Both the position numbers and the translations under genes were made by a program. A stretch of DNA of 33,059 nt, taken from NCBI GenBank assembly GCA_002869365.1, contig PKTA01000076.1:1-33059 (forward strand), written 5' to 3'. The notes under the pieces were generated by a model. It was not told the DNA's origin and did no database searches. It was given only the letters and a program-made list of their open reading frames with translations. Below are positions 23,719 through 32,697 of the stretch, piece after piece. The number at the start of each line of letters is the position of its first letter. The first letter of the stretch is position 1. This stretch comes from Marinilabiliales bacterium (GTDB taxonomy: Bacteria; Bacteroidota; Bacteroidia; Bacteroidales; F082).

Positions 23719-26514
23719 TTATTGATAATTTACTTCCTCATTATTATCTGGTTTTAATGGAATTTTAAAATAAAAAGAGGAACCTGTATTTACCTGACTT
23801 TCAACCCAAATTTCCCCATTAAGCATTTCCAGTAATTTTTTTGTAAGTGCTAATCCCATTCCTGTTCCTTCATATTGCCGCGACAATGCATCATAAGCCT
23901 GGCGGAAGAATTCGAAGATAATGTCAATTTTTTCTTCCGGAATTCCAATGCCGGTATCTTTAACAAAAAATATTATTGAATCTTTGTTTTCAGCCTTAAA
24001 CCCTATTTTGATTTCACCTTTTTTTGTGAATTTAATAGCGTTTCTTATTAGTTGTTTAAAAACATGAATAATTTTTAAGTTATCACTAATTAAAAAAGGC
24101 TTTTCCTCTGGAAGTTCTAATTTTACATTTATATCTTCCTTTTTAGAGTTATCTTTTATATCGAGGGCTAATTTATGAACTTCTGCGATTAGCAAACTAG
24201 GATTAATTTTCGAAAGATTTAGTTTCTCCTGACCACTTTTTACCATCGTAAAATAGAAAATATCGTCAACAATTTCCTTTAAGTGGAGACCGCTTTCATA
24301 TATCAAACTAGAATATAAATCAACCTCTTCATCTTCCAAATCACTACTTAACAGTTGTGAGAAACCTATTACTGCATTTAAAGGAGTACGCAGTTCATGA
24401 GAAATAGAAGCAAGGAAAGCGGCTTTTAGCTTATCGCTCTCTTCGGCTTTCGACAGAGCTTCTCTAATATCTAATTCGTATTGTTTTAGTTCTGAAATAT
24501 CGATAATAGTGTATGAAATGTATGAGGGTGTATTGTTTTCATCTTTTATGAGCATTCCGTTTAATAAAGCAGGGAACTGTTTACCATCTTTTGTTGAATT
24601 CCATACTTCGGTGGATTCAAGGTATTCCTTTTCGCGCAATTGGTTTATTAACTCATTAAGATTACTATTTGGGGAATTGCCTTGTAATATTTTAATATTT
24701 TTATTGAGAAGCGATTCTATTTTATAAGAATGCATATCGGCAAATGCCTTATTTAAATAGATAAGTTGTCCCTCTAGATTTGTCATTGCACATCCATAAT
24801 GTGCTTCGTCGGTAATGGTTTTGAATTTGCGTATTTCCTCTTCTCTCTCCTTCTGAATACTCAGGTCTCGTAAAATAACACTTATAAACCTCTGATTTCC
24901 TGTGCTAAACAACGATAGTCTCGCTTCAACCCAAAATAACTCGCCATTGGATTTTTTTAATATCCATTCAAACTCATAAAAATTATTTTTTAGTGTTTCT
25001 TCTATTGCTTCTATGCCTTTTTTAGTAGGATTTATTCCTCCAATAATTTCATTAGTTGTAAAATTTAATGGACTTTTTCCAATAAATGCACTTTTCGACT
25101 TATAGCCTAACATTATACACAAGGCCTGATTGCAATCTGTAATTATGCCTTTTCTTATGGTAAGTATTGCGTCTTTTGTCCCTTCTACCAAACTTTTATA
25201 TTTGGCAATATTTGCAATATTCTCCTGTTCAACAATAATTCTCTTAAAGGCTGAATTTAATTGAGCAGTCAAGTAATTTACACTTTGTTTTGTATCCTCA
25301 CTAATTTCTTCAAACTTATGTGAAGCCACAATTAAGATGGCTATAGAACTATCGTTGTGAGTAATAGGAACAATTCCAACTGCTTTTAATCCTTCATTAA
25401 CTTTAATTTCTTTATAAAGAGGAAGGTCGTTAAACATACAGTAGAACATATCCTTCCTTTCACTCATTTGCTGCTGAATCTTACTAAAGTCGAAAGAGGA
25501 AACTGCCTTTAAAAAATCGTCACTTATTCCCATTGAAGTAACAAGTTTAAACTTTCGATTCATTTTATCGCGCATATAAACACCACCACTATCGAGGTCT
25601 TCAGCATCAATAGCGAACTCGAGAAGAGCTTTTGCTATTAATTTAATATTATTGGTTGCTGAGGATATTTTGGCAAGTTCAAACTGTTTGCTAAGTAACT
25701 TTTCGTCTCTAAGAACTTTGGTTACATCTCTGAATATTCCCGATGCACCAAGGTAATTACCTTCATTATCGAATTCAGGCATAGCGGTTACAAACAAAGT
25801 TTTTTCTACTCCTTTTTTTGTTATTGTTTTGATATAAAATTTGGCTGATTTACCTGGCTTTGTCATGCTCGTTTGCTGCATAACAGTTTTATACATATCC
25901 TTCGAGAGAATGTTTTTAAGTTTTTCCTTTAAAAGGGTTTGCTTAGGATATCCAAATATTTCTGCTCCCCTTGCATTTATGTAAGTAAAATTATTTTTTT
26001 CATCAAGTTTGCCGATACCTTCTCCTATATTCTCAAGAATATTTTTATAATCTCTGTCTGTATCGTCTAACTTTTTAGCCTGATTAATAACCTTATGTTC
26101 AAGATCTTGTTTTTTAATTCGTAATTTGTCTTCTGCTTGTTTAATTCTAATCATTGCTCTTGTTTGAGCAATTAGTTCAGATGTATCTATGGGTTTTGCT
26201 ATAAATGCTTCGGCACCTGCTTCTAAACCTTTAATTTTGGAATTAGTATCGGTCATGAGTGCTGTAAGTAGAATAACCGGAATTGACTCGGTAGCCTTAT
26301 CAGATTTTAATATTTTACAAGTTTGAAAACCATCTAATTCGGGCATTATTACATCTAGGATAATGGTGTCAGGGTTATTTTTTTTTGCCATTTCAATACC
26401 TTCGATAGCAGATTGTGCAGTTAACACAATGCAGTTGTCTAACAGGTCTTCTAAAAGTGCTTTTAAAGCAAGAAGATTGTTTTTATTATCGTCTATGGCA
26501 AGTAGTTTGATCAA
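23719..26514 (-). CDS. Soluble hybrid histidine kinase, REC-PAS-GAF-PAS-PAS-HisKA-HATPase
   Basis: A 931-residue cytoplasmic signalling protein without membrane helices. In order: an N-terminal receiver with phospho-acceptor Asp54 (IILDVIMPELDGF), a coiled coil (about 125-150), PAS (about 155-270), a GAF-like region (about 275-425), two PAS domains (about 435-680), HisKA with His706 (SHELRTPLNAVIGF), and HATPase with DTGIGIP near 853-859 and GTGMGL near 883. It has no DNA-binding output. The start is a TTG, the only canonical start after the in-frame stop. It lies 10 bases after the other hybrid kinase, whose C-terminal receiver could exchange phosphate with it. Confidence 0.92.
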   Translation of the reverse strand: MIKLLAIDDNKNNLLALKALLEDLLDNCIVLTAQSAIEGIEMAKKNNPDTIILDVIMPELDGFQTCKILKSDKATESIPVILLTALMTDTNSKIKGLEAGAEAFIAKPIDTSELIAQTRAMIRIKQAEDKLRIKKQDLEHKVINQAKKLDDTDRDYKNILENIGEGIGKLDEKNNFTYINARGAEIFGYPKQTLLKEKLKNILSKDMYKTVMQQTSMTKPGKSAKFYIKTITKKGVEKTLFVTAMPEFDNEGNYLGASGIFRDVTKVLRDEKLLSKQFELAKISSATNNIKLIAKALLEFAIDAEDLDSGGVYMRDKMNRKFKLVTSMGISDDFLKAVSSFDFSKIQQQMSERKDMFYCMFNDLPLYKEIKVNEGLKAVGIVPITHNDSSIAILIVASHKFEEISEDTKQSVNYLTAQLNSAFKRIIVEQENIANIAKYKSLVEGTKDAILTIRKGIITDCNQALCIMLGYKSKSAFIGKSPLNFTTNEIIGGINPTKKGIEAIEETLKNNFYEFEWILKKSNGELFWVEARLSLFSTGNQRFISVILRDLSIQKEREEEIRKFKTITDEAHYGCAMTNLEGQLIYLNKAFADMHSYKIESLLNKNIKILQGNSPNSNLNELINQLREKEYLESTEVWNSTKDGKQFPALLNGMLIKDENNTPSYISYTIIDISELKQYELDIREALSKAEESDKLKAAFLASISHELRTPLNAVIGFSQLLSSDLEDEEVDLYSSLIYESGLHLKEIVDDIFYFTMVKSGQEKLNLSKINPSLLIAEVHKLALDIKDNSKKEDINVKLELPEEKPFLISDNLKIIHVFKQLIRNAIKFTKKGEIKIGFKAENKDSIIFFVKDTGIGIPEEKIDIIFEFFRQAYDALSRQYEGTGMGLALTKKLLEMLNGEIWVESQVNTGSSFYFKIPLKPDNNEEVNYQ

Positions 26515-26524
26515 ATTGTCAATA

Positions 26525-29365
26525 TTAGATGTGTTTATTTATAACATTAATTAGTTCCTCAAAGTTAATTGGTTTTGAAATATAGTCATCACACCCATTA
26601 CTCAAAGCTATTTCTCTGTCGCCGGATAATGCATATGCTGTTTGAGCTATCACCGGCAGTTTTGGTCGTAACATTTTAAGTGCAGAGGTGGCTTCTAAGC
26701 CATCCATTCCCGGCATCCTTAAGTCCATAAGCACCAAATCGATATCTTTATTTTTTTTAATGATATCGATGGCCCCCTCTCCTGAATTAGCAAATTTTAA
26801 TTTCGAGTTTGTAGGTTTTAGCATAACTTCAAATAATTTAATTGCGGTATGACTGTCGTCAACTACAAGTAAATTATAGCCATCCCAATTTGGAAGTTTA
26901 AACAATTCATTGTGCATTTCCGTATTATTTTTTATTACTAGTTTACTTTTTAATGGATATGTAAAATAGAATGTGCTGCCTTTTCCATAAATTGAATCTA
27001 CCCATATTTCGCCTCCGAACATTTTAACAAGTTCTGTAGAAATTGATAAGCCAAGACCTGCTCCTCCAAAATGAGCCTTATTAGTAGACAGAGCCTGGCC
27101 AAAACGAGTAAAAATATATTTTTTGTCTTCCTCACCAATACCAATACCGGTATCCTTCACATAAAACTGAAGCAAACTGTCATTAATTTTTTTATAACCA
27201 AATTCAATTTGTCCCTTTTTAGTGAATTTAATGGCATTTCCCAGAAGATTTGTAATAATTTGTTTAAGTCTTATCTCATCGGTTTCGATGAAATAATCAT
27301 CACTAAAGTCTGTTTTATATTTTATTTTTACATTATTCTTATATTCTTCTTTTAAACTTATAGTATGATGATTGTATATTGAGTAAATAATTTCGTTTAA
27401 ATTATGTTCTTTATAATATAGTTTAACCTGTTTTGCTTCAAGTTTCGAAATGTCAACTATGTCGGAAATTAGTCTAAGTAATAGTTTACTACTGTTGTTA
27501 ATAATTGTAGCGTAACTAATTCGGTCTTTGTCAGTAGTATATTCTTTGGTCATCAAATCAGAAAAACCAATAATTCCATTCATAGGAGTTCTAATTTCAT
27601 GCGACATATTCGCAAGAAATAACGATTTCAGGTTATCAGACTCCTCGGCTTTTGCCAAGGCTGTTTTTAAGTTTTCGTTTGAAAGTTTTAGGCTTTCAGA
27701 ATTTTGTCTAAGTTCCTCTCTGCTGTTTTCCAAATGAGCTAATGTGTGCATTATATTGAGAGTGTCGGTAAGCCTGTTACCAACTTCCTCCAAAAGTTTG
27801 ATTTCGTGCTTATTCCAAATTCTTTGCTTATTGCTGTCGCATATTACAAAAAGCCATGGGTTTCCTTGGTTAGGACGAACTACAGTACATAATATGGAAT
27901 CAAAAACCCTTGATGTTTCAACGTTTTCAATTATTTTATCATCGTCTGAATATATAACAGTAGGTTTTTTTTGTTTTATTATTTTGGATAAATTATTTTT
28001 AATAATGCTGGTATGCAGATACTTTGTTTCAATATGAGAAGAAGTGGAATAATCATATTTAATATCATAAGTTTCTAAAGAATCGTCAATATAAGCCAGG
28101 AATGTGCCATCACTTCTGAATCTGCTACTTAAAACTTTTAAAAGATTATTTATAGATTTTTGAATGTCCAAACTGCTTCTTAGAGCAACTTCTGTTTGAT
28201 CAAGAGATTCATGAAACCATAAATCTGATGCAATTCCTATTTCCTGTTTTCTTCTTTCAGTTATATCTTCTACTAAACAAATTCCGGCATAAATTTCATC
28301 TTTTTCGTTCTTTATTCCCTTAATTATAATCCTTGCAATAGTAGTTTTATTGCCTGTTACACTTGTATATGGGCCATCGAAATAACCGGAACCGTCCTTT
28401 AATGTTTTTATAAACTGTAATTTTAATTCTTCGTTTTGTAATTGTGATTTTACATTAAACCCAATAAGGCTTTTTTTATTAGAGCCAATAATATTTATAA
28501 AAAGATAATTGCAATCCAGAATTGTACCTTTTTTATCAAAATACATTATACCGAGAGGAGCATGATCAAATATACTTTTGAATTTGCGGTTACTTTCAAT
28601 TAGTGTAGTTCGCATTTCTATTTCCACACTAATATCTCTTACCTGGCCAATTACTCCATATCCATTTTGAAACCGGACTGTCTTTACTGAGAAACTACAA
28701 TTTTTTATTGTGCCATCTTTACATATTACTTTTGCCTCATGATTCCCAGGTGCTTTTTCACCCTTCATTCGTGCTTTAGCATAAGTCTGCAATCGATCAA
28801 CATCTTCAGGGTGAACCATTTCCCATACAGTCAACTTGATCAACTCTTCTTTTGAATAACCCGATAATTCACACATTTTATTGTTTACAAAATGGAAATG
28901 ATTGTTTTTGTAAATATAAATTGCATCATGACTGTTTTCTACTATTGCTCTGTAATGTTCCTGGGTTGTTTTGTTTGATTCTATTGCTAAAACTTCTTTT
29001 TCTATATCTTGAGCAAAAACCAGGATGCCATTACTCTCATAATTTTTTACCAGATTTGTTTTTATAGCAAGATGTTTAATTTCACCTTTTAAGTTCGTGA
29101 AGATTAGCCTGCTATTTGTTTTATTATTATTTATTGCTTTAACTATTATCCTGAAGAGTTGAGTTTGCTCGTTTTTATGTTTTATTGTATTCTCAATGAA
29201 ATTTTTATTTAGAAGATGGCTTCTCTTAGTTCCAATAAATTTTGCAGCAATAGTGTTTATTTCCTTTATTGTTCCATTAAAGTTGATAAACAATATTCCC
29301 ATAGGTGAGTTTTCAAGTATAGAGTTTGAAATATAGTTATCAATATTAGAAGTTTCCTTTCTCAT
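26525..29365 (-). CDS. Soluble hybrid histidine kinase, PAS-PAS-PAS-GAF-HisKA-HATPase-REC
   Basis: A 946-residue cytoplasmic sensor. It has three PAS domains (about 8-125, 135-250, 255-375), a GAF-like region (about 390-545) and a short coiled coil. Then come HisKA with His589 (SHEIRTPMNGIIGF), HATPase (NLLGNAIKF, DTGIGIG, GAGLGL), and a C-terminal receiver with Asp881 (LVLMDLRMPGMDG) and the conserved YISKP lysine. There is no membrane helix, so the signal is probably cytoplasmic (redox, gas or small ligand). No residues in the PAS domains clearly indicate heme or flavin binding. It is followed 10 bases later by the REC-first hybrid kinase. Confidence 0.93.
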   Translation of the reverse strand: MRKETSNIDNYISNSILENSPMGILFINFNGTIKEINTIAAKFIGTKRSHLLNKNFIENTIKHKNEQTQLFRIIVKAINNNKTNSRLIFTNLKGEIKHLAIKTNLVKNYESNGILVFAQDIEKEVLAIESNKTTQEHYRAIVENSHDAIYIYKNNHFHFVNNKMCELSGYSKEELIKLTVWEMVHPEDVDRLQTYAKARMKGEKAPGNHEAKVICKDGTIKNCSFSVKTVRFQNGYGVIGQVRDISVEIEMRTTLIESNRKFKSIFDHAPLGIMYFDKKGTILDCNYLFINIIGSNKKSLIGFNVKSQLQNEELKLQFIKTLKDGSGYFDGPYTSVTGNKTTIARIIIKGIKNEKDEIYAGICLVEDITERRKQEIGIASDLWFHESLDQTEVALRSSLDIQKSINNLLKVLSSRFRSDGTFLAYIDDSLETYDIKYDYSTSSHIETKYLHTSIIKNNLSKIIKQKKPTVIYSDDDKIIENVETSRVFDSILCTVVRPNQGNPWLFVICDSNKQRIWNKHEIKLLEEVGNRLTDTLNIMHTLAHLENSREELRQNSESLKLSNENLKTALAKAEESDNLKSLFLANMSHEIRTPMNGIIGFSDLMTKEYTTDKDRISYATIINNSSKLLLRLISDIVDISKLEAKQVKLYYKEHNLNEIIYSIYNHHTISLKEEYKNNVKIKYKTDFSDDYFIETDEIRLKQIITNLLGNAIKFTKKGQIEFGYKKINDSLLQFYVKDTGIGIGEEDKKYIFTRFGQALSTNKAHFGGAGLGLSISTELVKMFGGEIWVDSIYGKGSTFYFTYPLKSKLVIKNNTEMHNELFKLPNWDGYNLLVVDDSHTAIKLFEVMLKPTNSKLKFANSGEGAIDIIKKNKDIDLVLMDLRMPGMDGLEATSALKMLRPKLPVIAQTAYALSGDREIALSNGCDDYISKPINFEELINVINKHI

Positions 29366-29458
29366 AGAACATTTTTAGGATATTTAATACCCTTTAGTTA
29401 TCGATTGGCTAAAAATTATTAATTACTATTAATTAACTAACATCTAATTATAGTCCTT

Positions 29459-29466
29459 CAAAAGTA
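29459..29466 (-). promoter_or_regulatory. Candidate -7 promoter box (TACTTTTG) for the kinase pair
   Basis: An exact TAnnTTTG on the coding strand, about 94 bases upstream of the first kinase. No TTTG lies at the right distance for -33. The rest of the 169-base gap (29366-29534) shows only A/T-rich sequence and no terminator for the cytochrome gene. Confidence 0.35.
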
Positions 29467-29534
29467 ATTATTTTTTTCAATTTAATGTTAAAAACAAAAA
29501 AATATCAGGGTATAAAAAATTGAAATAGAATGTA

Positions 29535-32231
29535 TTAATATATCTCAATACAATTGCCACTTTGCTTTTGTAAAACAGATTTAAAGTCGATAATACTTTC
29601 TTGCATAACATCAGAATTGTCATCATGGCAGGTTAAACAAACGCCTACTTTTAAAATATTCTTTTGTTGCTCAATATCAAAAGGGCTTAAATTCGATCGG
29701 GTTGCAAATTTATCTCTGGGTTTACCCAGAAAATCTATCCATGCATCTTCAGGCAAACCATCATTAGGATTATCTTCATATTTAGAATTAAATATAAGTG
29801 CTTTGTCAATAATTTTAAAAACACCTTGGCCATAACCCAATGCAACAGGGTTATAATGACATGATTTACAATCTCTTCCTTTTTTTACAGTAGTGTGTGG
29901 CGAAGCGGGAGCAAATAGTCGTTGAAATATCAGTGAATCATGTAATTGTTTATTAAAACTACCAACATCAATTGTAAGCACCATGCCCGGAACTACAGGA
30001 ATAACTTCTTTTTCTCCATTGTTGTTTCTAATGCCGAGAGCAGGGGCATGGGCGTTAAACTCTCCTATGTATTCAACCCAACTGCCTTTTTTTTCTATAT
30101 TTTTTTGCATATCGTAGCCGGGTTCATTTTCATCATATTCGTTGTGGCAGCCAATACAACTTGGTGCCCAATCGGAATGACACGCAGAACAACTTACATT
30201 ATCATGAGCTTTACCTTTTGTACATATCGTTCCCGGTTTTGAAAGAACAAATTTTTTCAAATTATTCTTACCATAGAAAAATGCCGTATCGTTTTTGTAT
30301 TCGGTGTTTATTAAAGGGATGTTTCTTTTTGCAGTTTTAAGGAATTTTTTACCGTTTATATTGCCAAATCTCATTGAGGCAATTATTGCGGATTCTGAAT
30401 CTAAGTTTTCAGCATCTACAATATCTGGCTTACCATCAAAATGGCAATCTTCGCAACTAATTGTCCTTTGGTTTTCCTGATGGGCATATCTTTTACCATC
30501 TCCCATAAGTTCATAAGAATTATGGCAATCGATACAATTAATCCCCAGTTCATGGTGCACATCTGCAGGTTTTGAAATAAAAACCCTGCTGCCTTCTACA
30601 AGTCTATAGTTTTGGTTTTGAGGCATTTCTTCTGCTTTAAGCGTGGTTTCATGCCAACCTTCGTAATTTGTAGATATTCTTCCTGATCTACTATGGCATC
30701 CAAAACAATGATCGTTGCTTACTTGCATACTTATTGATGGATGATATTTCAGATATTCTTTGGAAGCATTATCATTCTTATGATTTCTAGAGGCAGCAGT
30801 TGCCAATGAATCATAATTTAGATGACATGCCAAACAACCTCCACCCCGACTGGTTTCTCCAACAGGTCCGGTTTCTGTTTTATCATTGTCGAGATGGCAA
30901 ACAACACAAAGATTTTTTAAATGTTCATCGGCGGCAGACCTACCCAAACTATGCACAGAAGTTAAAATATCGGGATTTTCCTGTTCGTTAAAAACAAATC
31001 GGTCTACACTTATCATACCGCTGAGGTTCGACATCAAACTCGAATTTTTTCTTTCTGCTATGGCAGGATGACATTCGGTAGTCCCACAACTTCTGTCGGC
31101 ATTGGAAAAATTGCCCGGTATTAGGTTCATATTTTTATGCGACAGAGTTTTATTAGATGTATACGGATTTCCTCCATGACAAGAAAAGCAACCAGTTGCT
31201 TCAGGATTGTGTGATGGTATGAAACCAATCATATCGGAATGGCATAATAAACAACTTTCCTTTTTATCCGAAGAGGAACTTTTGCTTGCCAAAGAGTCAC
31301 TGGGTGTGAAATCAATTCTCCAACTTTTATAAGATGACAGAACACTGGAAGAATAATTTTCTTCCCATGGCCATATCCATTTCCAGTTTTCTCCTCTGAA
31401 AAACATTCCACTTAGGGTGAGTATGAAGTAGGCAATACTAATAAGGAGTAAACTTCTTTTACCTATAAATGAAATTTTCTTTCCTGTAAAGGGGAAAACA
31501 TAGATTAGAATTAAAAATATTACTATAAGGATAAGTGATATTGAAGTTGAGCTAAGCCAGTGTAAAATCTCTTGAAAGCCAACAAAATACCAAGGACCTT
31601 TAACAGTTGGATTAAAGCCATCGTGTAATGGAGCAGTAAAAAAATATGATATTATTATTGTTATTATACTTACCCAAATAAATGTTGGCATTATTGGCCA
31701 AATTTTTCTGGAATGTTCAAAAGTAATAATGCTTATAAAGATTGTTAGGGTAGCAATATGGTGAATATAGATTAGCTGCATATCGCCTTCCTCTCCTAAA
31801 AAGGATGCACTGAGGAGTTCGCCAAAAAACGGAACTTTAAGAGTAAGGCTTTCTAAAATCCTGAAAGCTTGCATACTATCGGAATCTGCTTGTAATAAAA
31901 AGCCTGTTAGCATTGCCATAAATACTATTAAAATACCAATGGTAAGTCGGAGCCAAATGCCCTTCTTCGATTTTATTTTTTCTTTTTTTGCAAAATAATC
32001 CCAAACATGAATAAGGGTAAAAACCAGAAATAATTGAGCACTCCAATAATGAATATTCCTGATTAGTGAAGCAAATGGGTTTAGTATTAAAATGTCTTTT
32101 ATCGACTGTAGAGGTTTCTCTACATTATAAGGTACAGCAAGCAGAATACCTGAAATAATACATATTAGTAAAAGTGCCAAAGATATTTGGCCGTAAGTGT
32201 TTTTACCTAATATATCGTTAATTTTTTTCAA
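29535..32231 (-). CDS. Cytochrome b (b6-like) fused to a dodecaheme cytochrome c
   Basis: Predicted membrane core of a quinol-oxidising complex, 898 residues. Residues 1-280 form about seven membrane helices. Heme b ligands H61/H75 (x13 spacing) and H158/H173 (x14) match the cytochrome b6 pattern. GPWY at 212-215 takes the place of the Qo-site PEWY motif. Residues about 300-898 are periplasmic with twelve heme c motifs: CxxCH at 327, 348, 442, 466, 509, 566, 593, 681, 692, 788 and 865, plus one CxxxxCH at 382. The Rieske gene ends 17 bases upstream, so they form one unit. The start is TTG 32231; an in-frame TAA precedes it by two codons and the next ATG is inside the helices. The electron acceptor is unknown. 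Confidence 0.9.
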   Translation of the reverse strand: MKKINDILGKNTYGQISLALLLICIISGILLAVPYNVEKPLQSIKDILILNPFASLIRNIHYWSAQLFLVFTLIHVWDYFAKKEKIKSKKGIWLRLTIGILIVFMAMLTGFLLQADSDSMQAFRILESLTLKVPFFGELLSASFLGEEGDMQLIYIHHIATLTIFISIITFEHSRKIWPIMPTFIWVSIITIIISYFFTAPLHDGFNPTVKGPWYFVGFQEILHWLSSTSISLILIVIFLILIYVFPFTGKKISFIGKRSLLLISIAYFILTLSGMFFRGENWKWIWPWEENYSSSVLSSYKSWRIDFTPSDSLASKSSSSDKKESCLLCHSDMIGFIPSHNPEATGCFSCHGGNPYTSNKTLSHKNMNLIPGNFSNADRSCGTTECHPAIAERKNSSLMSNLSGMISVDRFVFNEQENPDILTSVHSLGRSAADEHLKNLCVVCHLDNDKTETGPVGETSRGGGCLACHLNYDSLATAASRNHKNDNASKEYLKYHPSISMQVSNDHCFGCHSRSGRISTNYEGWHETTLKAEEMPQNQNYRLVEGSRVFISKPADVHHELGINCIDCHNSYELMGDGKRYAHQENQRTISCEDCHFDGKPDIVDAENLDSESAIIASMRFGNINGKKFLKTAKRNIPLINTEYKNDTAFFYGKNNLKKFVLSKPGTICTKGKAHDNVSCSACHSDWAPSCIGCHNEYDENEPGYDMQKNIEKKGSWVEYIGEFNAHAPALGIRNNNGEKEVIPVVPGMVLTIDVGSFNKQLHDSLIFQRLFAPASPHTTVKKGRDCKSCHYNPVALGYGQGVFKIIDKALIFNSKYEDNPNDGLPEDAWIDFLGKPRDKFATRSNLSPFDIEQQKNILKVGVCLTCHDDNSDVMQESIIDFKSVLQKQSGNCIEIY

Positions 32232-32248
32232 GCAAATTTATTTAGTTT

Positions 32249-32653
32249 CTATACGCTAATTGTTATTGTGTTATGTTCATTATCAATCACAAAATCTTTC
32301 TCTTCGAGAGGATTAATGGCTGGTCCTTTGGTGGGGATACCATCAAAATTATAGGTTGAACCATGACATGGACAAAGAAGTTGATTTTTGCTGCTTTCAT
32401 TGATTTTGCAGCCCAGATGAGTGCATCTTGATGAAAACACTCTAATCGTCTCATCATTTTTAATGATAATATAATTGTCGGCAAAATTGATTCTTTTATT
32501 AGGGTTAAAAGTAAGTTTAACAGATTTTAATGAATGAATATTTTTATTGGTAAACAGCATTTTATCCCATACAACTATCATAGCAATCGTCATTCCGGCT
32601 ATAGCCGATTTGAAGAAAAAACGTCTGTTATATTTTTTGTCTTTTAAAAGCAA
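32249..32653 (-). CDS. Rieske [2Fe-2S] protein, Tat-type signal anchor
   Basis: The iron-sulfur subunit that takes the first electron from quinol at the Qo site. The 134 residues begin with a twin-arginine anchor (NRRFFFKSA, then hydrophobic 17-29). The cluster ligands are C77/H79 (CTHLGC) and C94/H97 (CPCHGS), with C82 and C96 as the usual disulfide. The start must be TTG 32653: an in-frame TAA lies three codons upstream, and the first ATG (residue 21) would lose the twin arginines. It lies between the Crp/Fnr gene and the fused cytochrome in the same direction. Confidence 0.93.
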   Translation of the reverse strand: MLLKDKKYNRRFFFKSAIAGMTIAMIVVWDKMLFTNKNIHSLKSVKLTFNPNKRINFADNYIIIKNDETIRVFSSRCTHLGCKINESSKNQLLCPCHGSTYNFDGIPTKGPAINPLEEKDFVIDNEHNTITISV

Positions 32654-32683
32654 TACAGTAATTTATTGCTAAAGTACTAATTT

Positions 32684-32697
32684 CAGATTTGCATCAA
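32684..32697 (-). promoter_or_regulatory. Candidate Fnr-like operator upstream of the Rieske gene
   Basis: The minus strand reads TTGATGCAAATCTG against the FNR consensus TTGATnnnnATCAA: 8 of 10 defined bases match, including one perfect half-site. It fills the start of the 44-base gap between the Crp/Fnr-family stop and the Rieske start, its centre 38 bases before the TTG. This suits a class II activator site if the leader is very short. Confidence 0.4.
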
